From Bdellovibrio sp. (GTDB lineage: Bacteria; Bdellovibrionota; Bdellovibrionia; Bdellovibrionales; Bdellovibrionaceae), in assembly GCA_003176075.1 (NCBI GenBank), contig PSRN01000265.1, positions 1-21,382 of the forward strand: a stretch of DNA of 21,382 nucleotides, in the 5' to 3' direction. The translations under genes were made by a program, and so were the position numbers. Each line of letters opens with the position of its first letter. Positions within the stretch are counted from its first letter, which is position 1. This document shows, one piece after another, positions 6,976 through 14,893 of this stretch. The notes below the pieces were generated by a model. The model saw nothing but the letters and a program-made list of their open reading frames with translations. It was not told the DNA's origin and ran no database searches.

Positions 6976-8418
6976 ATGGCAAAGATCACCGGTCAGGGGC
7001 GATCCGTCAGGGTTTCTTTTCAAATCTTCAACTTGCAAATCTTCAATATTCGATTCTTCATTTCCTCCTTCATCCCATTCTTCATCCAATTCCTCAAGTG
7101 TGGCGGCACTGCCTATCCCACGGTGCTGTTTTCCATGCTTTTAACCGTGCTTTTGTCACCGGAGGCGCGGGCGGGGAAATCATTTTCACAAGCCTTTGAT
7201 GCCGCCGTTCATCGCAGTGAGACAATCGATATTCAAAAGGAACTGGTGGAGCAGTCGACCGAAGTGCGGGATCAGGCCCAAGGAGCCCTTTTCCCGACTA
7301 TTTCCGCCTCGGGATCCTGGATGCATCTGAATACGCCCAACAACGGCAACGGCAATCCGTTGTTTTTGTCGGATCAAACAACCACCAAGGTGACTTTGGA
7401 TCAGCCTCTCTTTCGCGGCATGAAGGAATACGCGGCCCTCCACCAAACCAAGGCTTTGTTGGAATCGCAAAAAATGAGTTTGAAGAACTCTTTGAAACAG
7501 CTTTTTTATGATACAGCCACCGCCTATTACAACGTCTTGGCGCTTGAAAGTGATGAGAAGAATTATCTTTTGGAGATTGAAATCAACCGCAAACGTCTGC
7601 GTGAGCTCGAGCATTTTCTCCGCATCGGCAGGTCGCGGGAGACGGACCTTCTGACCTTTAAGGCCAACATTGCCTCGCTCGAGGCGCAGGTTGCGGCCAC
7701 GCGAGGCCAATTGGATGCAGCCCGAGCGATCTTGGCATTTCTCACGGGGTGGAATCCCACAACGGAATTGACTGATGAAGAGAAATCCTCGCCACCGGTG
7801 ACCTTGGAGAAAGCCCTTCATACGATCGACGACCGGGCCGACGTGAAAGCGGCCGAAAAGACGGCTGAGGCTTACCACGAGAACATCCGCATCGCCCGTT
7901 CAGGTCATTTTCCGACGCTTGATTTTGTCGCCGATTACTTTATCGACCGGCCCGGATTTGATCGCTTCCAAGTCTGGGATGCGGGAATTCAACTCAATAT
8001 TCCCATTTTCGCCGGCGGCATTGTTCAATCACAGGTCCGGCAAGCGACGTCGGTCGCGAAGCAATACGAATTGAATCTTTCGGCGGTTCGGCGAACGGCG
8101 GAACAGGAAATTCGCACCTTCCATGCGGCGGTGGCGGCCGACGAAAAACAGCTGGATCGTTTGGCCGAAGCCGTGGCTTTGTCCAAGCAGAATTATGAAG
8201 TGGAGGAACGGGATTATCGCAACGGTTTGGTCACCAACCTCGAAGTCCTGCAAGCCATCAACACCTATCAGGATGGACAGCGCCAACTGGCGCGATTGAA
8301 AATCACCAGTCAGACCGACGCTTTAAAATTGCAAGCGGCGACCGGCGGCCGAAATGAGATTCAACAGGCCCCACCAGCCGAGAATGACACCCGTGGCGGC
8401 GCCGCCCACGCGGAGTGA
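6976..8418 (+). CDS. tolC-like: TolC-family outer-membrane efflux protein (OEP)
   Basis: The outer-membrane channel of a tripartite efflux pump, about 480 residues from this start. The mature part begins near GKSFSQAFDAAVHRSETIDI. It has the two OEP repeats, each with long coiled helices (for example LTFKANIASLEAQVAATRG and the later NYEVEERDYRNGLVTNLEVL). It also has beta-strand elements such as LYHTP-like NTPNNGNGNPLF and LNIPIFAGG. The last residues (TRGGAAHAE) are encoded by a GC-rich palindrome. The start is uncertain. ATG 6961, ATG 6976 and GTG 7123 are in frame. The first two give an odd N-terminus, rich in Phe/Ile, partly coded by a 15-base tandem duplication. The last gives a signal peptide with no positive charge. 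Cleavage after ARA (before GKSF) is likely. The stop lies eight bases before the permease ATG at 8427, indicating one operon. Confidence 0.93.
   Translation: MAKITGQGRSVRVSFQIFNLQIFNIRFFISSFIPFFIQFLKCGGTAYPTVLFSMLLTVLLSPEARAGKSFSQAFDAAVHRSETIDIQKELVEQSTEVRDQAQGALFPTISASGSWMHLNTPNNGNGNPLFLSDQTTTKVTLDQPLFRGMKEYAALHQTKALLESQKMSLKNSLKQLFYDTATAYYNVLALESDEKNYLLEIEINRKRLRELEHFLRIGRSRETDLLTFKANIASLEAQVAATRGQLDAARAILAFLTGWNPTTELTDEEKSSPPVTLEKALHTIDDRADVKAAEKTAEAYHENIRIARSGHFPTLDFVADYFIDRPGFDRFQVWDAGIQLNIPIFAGGIVQSQVRQATSVAKQYELNLSAVRRTAEQEIRTFHAAVAADEKQLDRLAEAVALSKQNYEVEERDYRNGLVTNLEVLQAINTYQDGQRQLARLKITSQTDALKLQAATGGRNEIQQAPPAENDTRGGAAHAE
7021..7050. repeat. Imperfect 15-base tandem duplication near the TolC start
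   Basis: CAAATCTTCAACTTG is followed directly by CAAATCTTCAATATT, 12 of 15 identical. A pyrimidine-rich stretch with further TTCATCC-like copies continues to about 7100. If the upstream TolC start is used, this encodes FQIFNLQIFN; otherwise it is leader sequence. Confidence 0.7.
8390..8410. repeat. GC-rich palindromic repeat at the 3' end of the TolC gene
   Basis: The reverse complement equals the element at 4500-4523 minus its central three bases, a 21-base match. Here it encodes the last residues of the channel (RGGAAHA), in another frame and orientation than in the outer-membrane protein gene. Confidence 0.75.
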
Positions 8419-8426
8419 GGGATCAT

Positions 8427-11400
8427 ATGTCTCTGCCTTCGACCTCCATTTACCGACCTGTCCTCGCATGGATGATGATGTTCGCCCTCTTGGTTTTTGG
8501 CGGCATTTCCTTTAGCCGCATGGGAATCTCCCAAATGCCGGATGTGAATTTTCCGGTGGTTAACATCGGACTGCAAATGGACAACGCCGCGCCGGAAGTT
8601 ATGGAAATGGACGTGGTCGACGTCATCGAAGACGTGGTCATGGGCATCGAAGGTCTTAAGAACGTGACGTCAAATTCAAGTCAGGGAATTGCCAATATCA
8701 CCTGCGAATTCGATCTGAACCGCGATATCGACGTGGCGATGCAAGAGGTGCAAACACGCATCTCACAGGCGGCCAAACGGCTGCCGACACAACTTTATCC
8801 TCCGGTCATCACCAAAACCAACCCCGAAGATAAGCCCATCTTATGGGTTATGATCACCAATGACGGGGGCTCGGCGATATCGGAGCAGATGCTCTATGCC
8901 CGCAACACTTTGAAAGATCAACTGTCCACCGTGGCCGGAGTCGGCAACATTATTCTGGGTGGGTATGTCGACACCAACCTTCGGGTTTGGTTGGATCCCA
9001 AAAGACTTGAGAAAAATCAATTGACCGCGACCGACGTTTCGGCGGCGATCACCGCCGAACAAATTGAACAGCCGGCGGGCCGCATTGAAGATCCACAAAA
9101 GGAATTCAATATCCGGGTGTTGGGAGAGGCCTCCAACCCGCTGGATTTTGGCAAGATCCGCATCAGCACCAGAGCCGGCGGGCCCAATTACCGTCCCATT
9201 CCCCTGAAAGACGTGGCGGAAATTGCCGAGGATATTTCTGATTTTCGCGCCATTTCCCGCTTTGATGGCAAAACCGCCGTGGGTTTGGGGGTCGTTAAAC
9301 AACACGGCGCCAACGCCGTTCAAGTGGCCACGCTGATCAAGGAAAAAGTCGCGAAGATGCAGCCGAGTTTGTGGAAGGGTTATCATATGGATGTCCGCAT
9401 GGACACGACCCGTTTCATTCACGAGTCCGTGAGCGAACTCAATTTCACGTTGATACTTTCGGCGCTTTTGACTTCGCTGGTTTGTTATTTATTTTTGGGC
9501 TCCTGGTCGTCGACGATCAACGTGCTTCTTTCGATTCCAACCTCCATCGTGGGAGCTTTCATCGTCCTCTATTTTATGGGCTTTACCCTCAACACGTTCA
9601 CGCTTTTGGGGCTCAGTCTGGCGATCGGCATTGTAGTCGACGATGCGATCATGATGCTTGAGAACATCGTCCGGCACCGTGAAATGGGTAAATCCAAACT
9701 GCGAGCCGCCCTGGAAGGCGCCGAAGAGATCACCTTCGCGGCGATGGCGGCCACGGTGGCGATCGCCGCCATCTTTATTCCGGTAATTTTCATGAAAGGG
9801 GTCGTGGGAAAATATTTTTATCAGTATGGCATCACCGTGACGGTGGCGGTGTTCTTGTCTCTTCTTGAGGCTCTCACCTTGACGCCGATGCGGACATCGC
9901 GGTTCTTGCAATCCTCCCATGATCATCCGGGCTGGTTGTTGAAAGTGATGGATCGATGGATGGAAAGCCTGTCGCAATCCTATCGGCGAATTTTGGTGCG
10001 GTTGTTGCGCCACCGCTGGAAGGTGGTGCTGGCTTCTTTGTTGATCTTCGTCACCTCGGTGTTTTTTCTGGGTTCCCTCAATAAGGAGCTGATCCCGTCG
10101 CAAGACCAATCGCTGTTTTTACTGAACATTCAGGCTCCGGTGGGGACCTCCATTTGGGCCACGAATGAGATTTTCAAAAAAGCCGAAACTTTTCTGCGCA
10201 GCCAGCCCGAGGTCCAGGATCTTTACACGACCATCGGCAATTACAACGGCAATGACATTGTCAATGCCGGAAATATCTATGTCATCCTCAAGCCGGCGCC
10301 CGAACGCGGCACCCCCGCAGTCACGCAGCGGCAGTTTATGGATCGGTCGCGCGATGAGCTTGAAAAGTTGCTGCCGGGGATGAAGATCTTTAATCAGGAT
10401 CTGTCATTGACTGGCTTCAGCGCCAGCCGCGGTTATCCGGTGGAGTTCACCGTGGAGGGGCCGGAGTGGCTGAAATTGGTGGAATTTTCACGTGAGCTGA
10501 TTTCCCGTTTGAACTCCACCCATTTAGTCACGGACATCAACAGCGATTATCAGGACGGCATGCCGGAACTTCAAGTGATCCCGAATCGCGACCGGGCGGC
10601 GGCCCGCGGTGTCTCGATCAGCAGCATGGGCCAGGAGGTCAGCTCGTTGATCGGTGGCCAGAAATTCACCGCCAACACGCAATACCCGAAGCAAGGTCAT
10701 CGCTATGATATTCGCATTCGGTCCAATGAACACGAGCGGCCCGAGGACCTCGCCAACCTGCGGGTCTGGAACAACCGGGGAACGGGTGGTGAACTGGTGC
10801 CGCTCAAAGATGTCGCGGAAATCCGTCAAAGTTCCGCGCCGCAAATTATCTCGCGCGTGAATCGCATCCGGGCCATTCCAATCTACGCCAATGTGGTGCA
10901 AGGAAAATCCCAGGACGAGGCCCTGACCGCCGTTGAGCAAGCGGCCAGTGAAATCCTGCCACCCGGTTACCGCGTGGTCATTACGGGTGGCGCGCAATCT
11001 TTCCGTGAGTCCTTTTCGAATCTCATGTTCGCGCTCATCTTAGGAATCGCGGTGGCCTATATGGTGCTGGCCTCGCAATTCAATAGTTTTGTTCATCCGT
11101 TGGCGGTGCTGATGGCGCTTCCTTTCAGTTTATCCGGGGCGTTGCTCGCTCTTTCTTTGACCCACCAATCGATCAATCTTTTCAGCATGATCGGTTTGAT
11201 TCTGCTGATGGGAATCGTAAAAAAGAATTCCATTTTACTCGTGGATTTCACCAACCAGCGGAGAGCCGAAGGCCTGGGCCCGCTGGATGCTCTCCTGGAT
11301 GCCTGCCCGGTGAGGTTGCGGCCCATTCTGATGACCAGTGTCGCCTGCATCGCCGGGGCTATCCCCGCGGCCCTGGCGTTGGGACCAGGTGCCGAGACCA

Positions 11401-11651
11401 GGGTTCCCATGGCCATTTCAATCATTGGTGGGGTGACCTTGTCGACCTTGCTCACCTTGTTTGTCGTTCCTTGCGTTTACAGTTTGCTGGTTTATTTCGA
11501 ACGGCCCGACCATGAAAGTCTGCAGGAACTCGATGAGGCGGTGGAGCGCTGGAAAAAGCTGGGGCAGCAAAAGCGACCTTTGGCGTCCAACTATTCGGGG
11601 CGCCAAACCGGCCCCGGTGGTGGTGGTGGTGGTGGTGAGGCGGCGCGATGA
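8427..11651 (+). CDS. RND efflux permease, first of a tandem pair (HAE-1 type)
   Basis: An inner-membrane proton-driven drug/metabolite exporter of 1,074 residues. It has the standard duplicated layout: TM1 at the N-terminus (SIYRPVLAWMMM), a large periplasmic porter loop, TM2-6, a second TM7, a second porter loop, then TM8-12. The proton relay is intact, with D405-D406 in GIVVDDAIMM (TM4) and the KK pair at 932-933 in GIVKKNSILLVDF (TM10). The ATG at 8427 fits RND N-termini better than an upstream GTG at 8415 that overlaps the TolC stop. The C-terminus carries an unusual tail ending in GPGGGGGGGEAAR, coded by (GGT)7. It overlaps the second permease gene by ATGA. MdtB/MdtC-like heterotrimers are a plausible model, inferred from the pairing. 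No adaptor gene is adjacent. Confidence 0.97.
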   Translation: MSLPSTSIYRPVLAWMMMFALLVFGGISFSRMGISQMPDVNFPVVNIGLQMDNAAPEVMEMDVVDVIEDVVMGIEGLKNVTSNSSQGIANITCEFDLNRDIDVAMQEVQTRISQAAKRLPTQLYPPVITKTNPEDKPILWVMITNDGGSAISEQMLYARNTLKDQLSTVAGVGNIILGGYVDTNLRVWLDPKRLEKNQLTATDVSAAITAEQIEQPAGRIEDPQKEFNIRVLGEASNPLDFGKIRISTRAGGPNYRPIPLKDVAEIAEDISDFRAISRFDGKTAVGLGVVKQHGANAVQVATLIKEKVAKMQPSLWKGYHMDVRMDTTRFIHESVSELNFTLILSALLTSLVCYLFLGSWSSTINVLLSIPTSIVGAFIVLYFMGFTLNTFTLLGLSLAIGIVVDDAIMMLENIVRHREMGKSKLRAALEGAEEITFAAMAATVAIAAIFIPVIFMKGVVGKYFYQYGITVTVAVFLSLLEALTLTPMRTSRFLQSSHDHPGWLLKVMDRWMESLSQSYRRILVRLLRHRWKVVLASLLIFVTSVFFLGSLNKELIPSQDQSLFLLNIQAPVGTSIWATNEIFKKAETFLRSQPEVQDLYTTIGNYNGNDIVNAGNIYVILKPAPERGTPAVTQRQFMDRSRDELEKLLPGMKIFNQDLSLTGFSASRGYPVEFTVEGPEWLKLVEFSRELISRLNSTHLVTDINSDYQDGMPELQVIPNRDRAAARGVSISSMGQEVSSLIGGQKFTANTQYPKQGHRYDIRIRSNEHERPEDLANLRVWNNRGTGGELVPLKDVAEIRQSSAPQIISRVNRIRAIPIYANVVQGKSQDEALTAVEQAASEILPPGYRVVITGGAQSFRESFSNLMFALILGIAVAYMVLASQFNSFVHPLAVLMALPFSLSGALLALSLTHQSINLFSMIGLILLMGIVKKNSILLVDFTNQRRAEGLGPLDALLDACPVRLRPILMTSVACIAGAIPAALALGPGAETRVPMAISIIGGVTLSTLLTLFVVPCVYSLLVYFERPDHESLQELDEAVERWKKLGQQKRPLASNYSGRQTGPGGGGGGGEAAR
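11616..11636 (+). repeat. (GGT)7 microsatellite at the permease junction
   Basis: Seven GGT codons encode Gly7 in the tail of the first permease. The run and the following GAGG lie 11-32 bases before the ATG of the second permease, so it also forms the upstream part of that gene's ribosome-binding region. Confidence 0.95.
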
Positions 11652-14600
11652 CTTTGCCTGAGATTTCCATCCGGCGGCCTGTTTTCGCGTGGATGCTGAT
11701 GGCGGCGCTGATCACTTTTGGCTGGATCGGCTTCCGCCGCATGGGACTCAGCCAACTTCCCGACGTCGATATGCCGGTTGTTGGCGTCAACCTCAGTTTG
11801 CAAGGGGCGGCGCCGGAGGTGATGGAAACGCAGGTTCTGGACCCCATCGAAGACGCGATCATGCAGATCGATGGCATTCGCGAGCTGCGGTCATCGGCTT
11901 CGCAAAGCTCGGCCTCCCTGTCGATCGAGTTCGAGGTCAACCGCAATATCGATGAAGCCGTCCAGGAAGTGCAAAATCGCATTGCGCAGGTGCAAAATTT
12001 GATGCCGACCGGACTCTTGCCGCCGACCGTGCGGAAAACCAATCCAGAGGATCAGCCCATCATGTGGTTGGCGGTAAGCGCTGACCCTGGAGTGCGAAGC
12101 ATTGATCTCATGAGTTACGCGCGCAACACACTGTTAAACCAATTTGCGACGGTGGAGGGGGTCGGTGACGTCGTTTTGGGCGGCTACGTGGATCCCGCGT
12201 TGCGCGTGTGGGTCGATTTGAAAAGACTGAAGGCCTACCAGCTCACGGCCTCAGACGTTCTTACAGCGATCACCACCGAGCAGGTTGAAATACCCGCCGG
12301 CAGAATTGAGAATTCGCAACGTGAGTACAACGTTCGCGTTCGCGGCGAGGCCGCGACCCCCGAGGATTTTGGGAAAATTCGCATCAAAAAGCGCTCCAGC
12401 GGCATCAATTTCCGGCCGACCGAGCTCCGGGAAGTCGCTGACATTGAGGAGGGGACGGCGGATGTCCGGCGAATCTCCCGCTACAATGGCCAGCCGGCAT
12501 TGGGGCTTGGCATCCTCAAACAGCACGGCTCCAACGCCGTCGAGGTGGCCAATGCGGTTCGGGCTCGTTTGAAAGCCATCGAGGGTGGCGTGCCGCCGCA
12601 ATATCATTTAACCATTCGCAACGACACCACCCGCTTTATCAAGCAGTCCGTGAATCAGTTGATCTTCACGCTTGTGCTTTCCGCGCTTCTCACATCGCTG
12701 GTTTGTTTTCTGTTCTTAGGTTCTTGGACATCGACGATGAACGTGCTGCTCGCCATTCCCACCTCGGTGATTGGATCTTTTCTGGTTCTCTATTTTGCCG
12801 GTTTCACTTTGAACACGTTCACGCTTTTAGGGCTGAGTTTGGCGATCGGTATTGTCGTCGATGACGCCATAATGATGCTTGAAAACATCGTGCGACACCG
12901 GGAACTTGGCGAAAAAAAGAGAGCCGCCGCTTTTTTGGGGAGCGAGGAGATCAAGTTCGCGGCCATCGCCGCCACGGTGGCTGTTTGCGCGATCTTCTTG
13001 CCGGTCATTTTCATGAGTGGAGTCATGGGTCGCTTCTTCTTTCAATTCGGCGTAACCGTCACCACCGCCGTTTTGTTATCTCTTTTGGAGGCGTTGACGC
13101 TGACGCCGATGCGATGTTCGCAGTATTTGCAGTTTGGCACCGACTTGACATTCTCTCTTTTTCTCGACCGTTTGTTTCATTCGTGCGCCAACGCCTACCA
13201 GCGGGCCCTGGCTGTTTTGGTTCGTTATCCGTGGCTCACATTGGCGAGCGCGGTATTGTTGTTCGCCGCGAGCCTTTTTCTCGGCAAGCTTATCCCATCC
13301 GAGATGATGCCGGCGCAGGATCAGGCCTTCTTTATGATTCGCTTGAAGGGCCAAGTGGGATCTTCCCTTGATTCAACCAATGAAGCGATGAAACGCGCTG
13401 AAGCCTATTTAAAGACGCAAAAAGAAATCGATGGGTTTTTCTCGGCTGTGGGAGGTTTTGGAGGCGATGCCGTCAATCAGGGGAACATCATGGTCAGCCT
13501 GTTGGACGCCAACAAACGAAGCGCCACCCAGCAACAGATCATCGACCGCCTCCGCAAAGAACTTCGTCCGATCGCCAAACCGTTGAAAGTGGTGGTGCAA
13601 GATATGTCCATGAGGGGTTTTTCACCCTCCCGCGGCTTCCCCATCGAATTCAATGTTCAAGGCCCCGATTGGGAAAAACTCACTGAGTTGGCGCATCAGA
13701 TGATGAGTGAAGCCGAAGCTTCCGGAATTATGACGGAGCTCAACACCGACGTTGAAGACGGTATGCCGGAATACAAAATAGTTCCCAACCGCGGGAAAAT
13801 GGCGGTGCACGGCGTGTCCTTGCAAACTGTCACACAGGCATTGAATGCCTTGGTGGGTGGAGCGCTTCTCAACGGTCAGATCGAATATCCGATGGGGGGG
13901 CACCGCTATGAAATCGAGGTGCGTCTGCGCTCCGAGCAACGAAATCGTTCGGAGCAACTCAAGGGCATTGAAGTCCAAAACAACCAGGGCCAGTTGGTGA
14001 GTCTGGCGGAGTTGGTCGACATTCAATCAAAACCCAGTCTGATGCTGATTTCGCGGGTGAACAGGTCCCGTTCCATCACCGTCTATGGGAATTTGGCGCC
14101 GGGGCACCGCCAAGATGAAGCTTTGAGTAAGATCAGCGAGATCGAAAAAAAGGTTTTGCCGCCGGGTTACTTCCTTAAACTCACTGGCAGCGCCCAGAGT
14201 TTCAAGGAATCCATGAGAAGTCTAGTGATGGCCCTTCTTCTGGGGATTTTGGTTTCGTACATGGTGCTGGCGTCGCAATTCAACAGTTTCATTCATCCCA
14301 TTGTGGTGCTGTTGGCGCTGCCATTTAGCTTTTCCGGAGCCCTCCTGGCCCTTTATTTGACCCACCAATCGATTAACATCTACAGCATGATTGGTTTTAT
14401 TCTGTTGATGGGGATCGTGAAAAAGAATTCGATTCTGCTTGTTGATTTCACCAATCAACTTCGCCAACGCGACAAATTGGATGTGCGCAAAGCCCTGATC
14501 GCCGCCTGCCCGGTCCGCCTTCGCCCGATTCTGATGACCTCGATCGCGACGGTGGCGGGAGCCCTGCCGGAGGCGCTGGCCCTGGGGCCGGGTTCGGAAA

Positions 14601-14755
14601 CAATCATCCCGATGGCGACAGCGATCGTGGGCGGGGTCATCGCCTCGACGATATTGACCCTTTTCGTCGTTCCCTGCGCCTATGTCTTATTCTCGTATTT
14701 GGAGGGGCGACCGGCCGGTTTTGAAGCAGAATTGGCGCATTCGAGCGCTTCCTAA
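11648..14755 (+). CDS. RND efflux permease, second of a tandem pair (HAE-1 type)
   Basis: A 1,035-residue paralogue of the preceding permease with the same topology. Proton-relay residues are D405-D406 in GIVVDDAIMM and the KK pair at 925-926 in GIVKKNSILLVDF. TM4 and TM10 neighbourhoods are nearly identical in the two proteins, while the porter loops diverge, as expected for a heteromeric pair with divided substrate recognition. The start overlaps the first permease's stop as ATGA, with GGTGAGG upstream, so translation is probably coupled and the two are made in similar amounts. It ends normally without the glycine tail. No adaptor (membrane fusion protein) gene follows; the next gene is a lipoprotein. 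Confidence 0.97.
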   Translation: MTLPEISIRRPVFAWMLMAALITFGWIGFRRMGLSQLPDVDMPVVGVNLSLQGAAPEVMETQVLDPIEDAIMQIDGIRELRSSASQSSASLSIEFEVNRNIDEAVQEVQNRIAQVQNLMPTGLLPPTVRKTNPEDQPIMWLAVSADPGVRSIDLMSYARNTLLNQFATVEGVGDVVLGGYVDPALRVWVDLKRLKAYQLTASDVLTAITTEQVEIPAGRIENSQREYNVRVRGEAATPEDFGKIRIKKRSSGINFRPTELREVADIEEGTADVRRISRYNGQPALGLGILKQHGSNAVEVANAVRARLKAIEGGVPPQYHLTIRNDTTRFIKQSVNQLIFTLVLSALLTSLVCFLFLGSWTSTMNVLLAIPTSVIGSFLVLYFAGFTLNTFTLLGLSLAIGIVVDDAIMMLENIVRHRELGEKKRAAAFLGSEEIKFAAIAATVAVCAIFLPVIFMSGVMGRFFFQFGVTVTTAVLLSLLEALTLTPMRCSQYLQFGTDLTFSLFLDRLFHSCANAYQRALAVLVRYPWLTLASAVLLFAASLFLGKLIPSEMMPAQDQAFFMIRLKGQVGSSLDSTNEAMKRAEAYLKTQKEIDGFFSAVGGFGGDAVNQGNIMVSLLDANKRSATQQQIIDRLRKELRPIAKPLKVVVQDMSMRGFSPSRGFPIEFNVQGPDWEKLTELAHQMMSEAEASGIMTELNTDVEDGMPEYKIVPNRGKMAVHGVSLQTVTQALNALVGGALLNGQIEYPMGGHRYEIEVRLRSEQRNRSEQLKGIEVQNNQGQLVSLAELVDIQSKPSLMLISRVNRSRSITVYGNLAPGHRQDEALSKISEIEKKVLPPGYFLKLTGSAQSFKESMRSLVMALLLGILVSYMVLASQFNSFIHPIVVLLALPFSFSGALLALYLTHQSINIYSMIGFILLMGIVKKNSILLVDFTNQLRQRDKLDVRKALIAACPVRLRPILMTSIATVAGALPEALALGPGSETIIPMATAIVGGVIASTILTLFVVPCAYVLFSYLEGRPAGFEAELAHSSAS

Positions 14756-14893
14756 GAGCGCATCTTAAGAGGAGTGGCTTTTGGATCAATTTGGGACGGG
14801 AGAGGAAACCGGGCCGGCAACCTGCTATCATAGATGCGGCATCGTAAGGTGCGGTGTCATGGAAGCGGATTTTTCTTCTTTGAGGGACTCAAA

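Noticed and set aside
6884..7144. Alternative-frame ORF of 86 residues across the TolC start
   Set aside because: Ser/Pro-rich translation of a pyrimidine-rich leader, ending inside the TolC signal region. It is only relevant if the G9 tract shifts frame.
13137..13148. Another copy of GGCACCGACTTG, the end block of the 33-base repeat, in the second permease
   Set aside because: Only 12 bases match and the flanks do not resemble the repeat; a chance match is likely.
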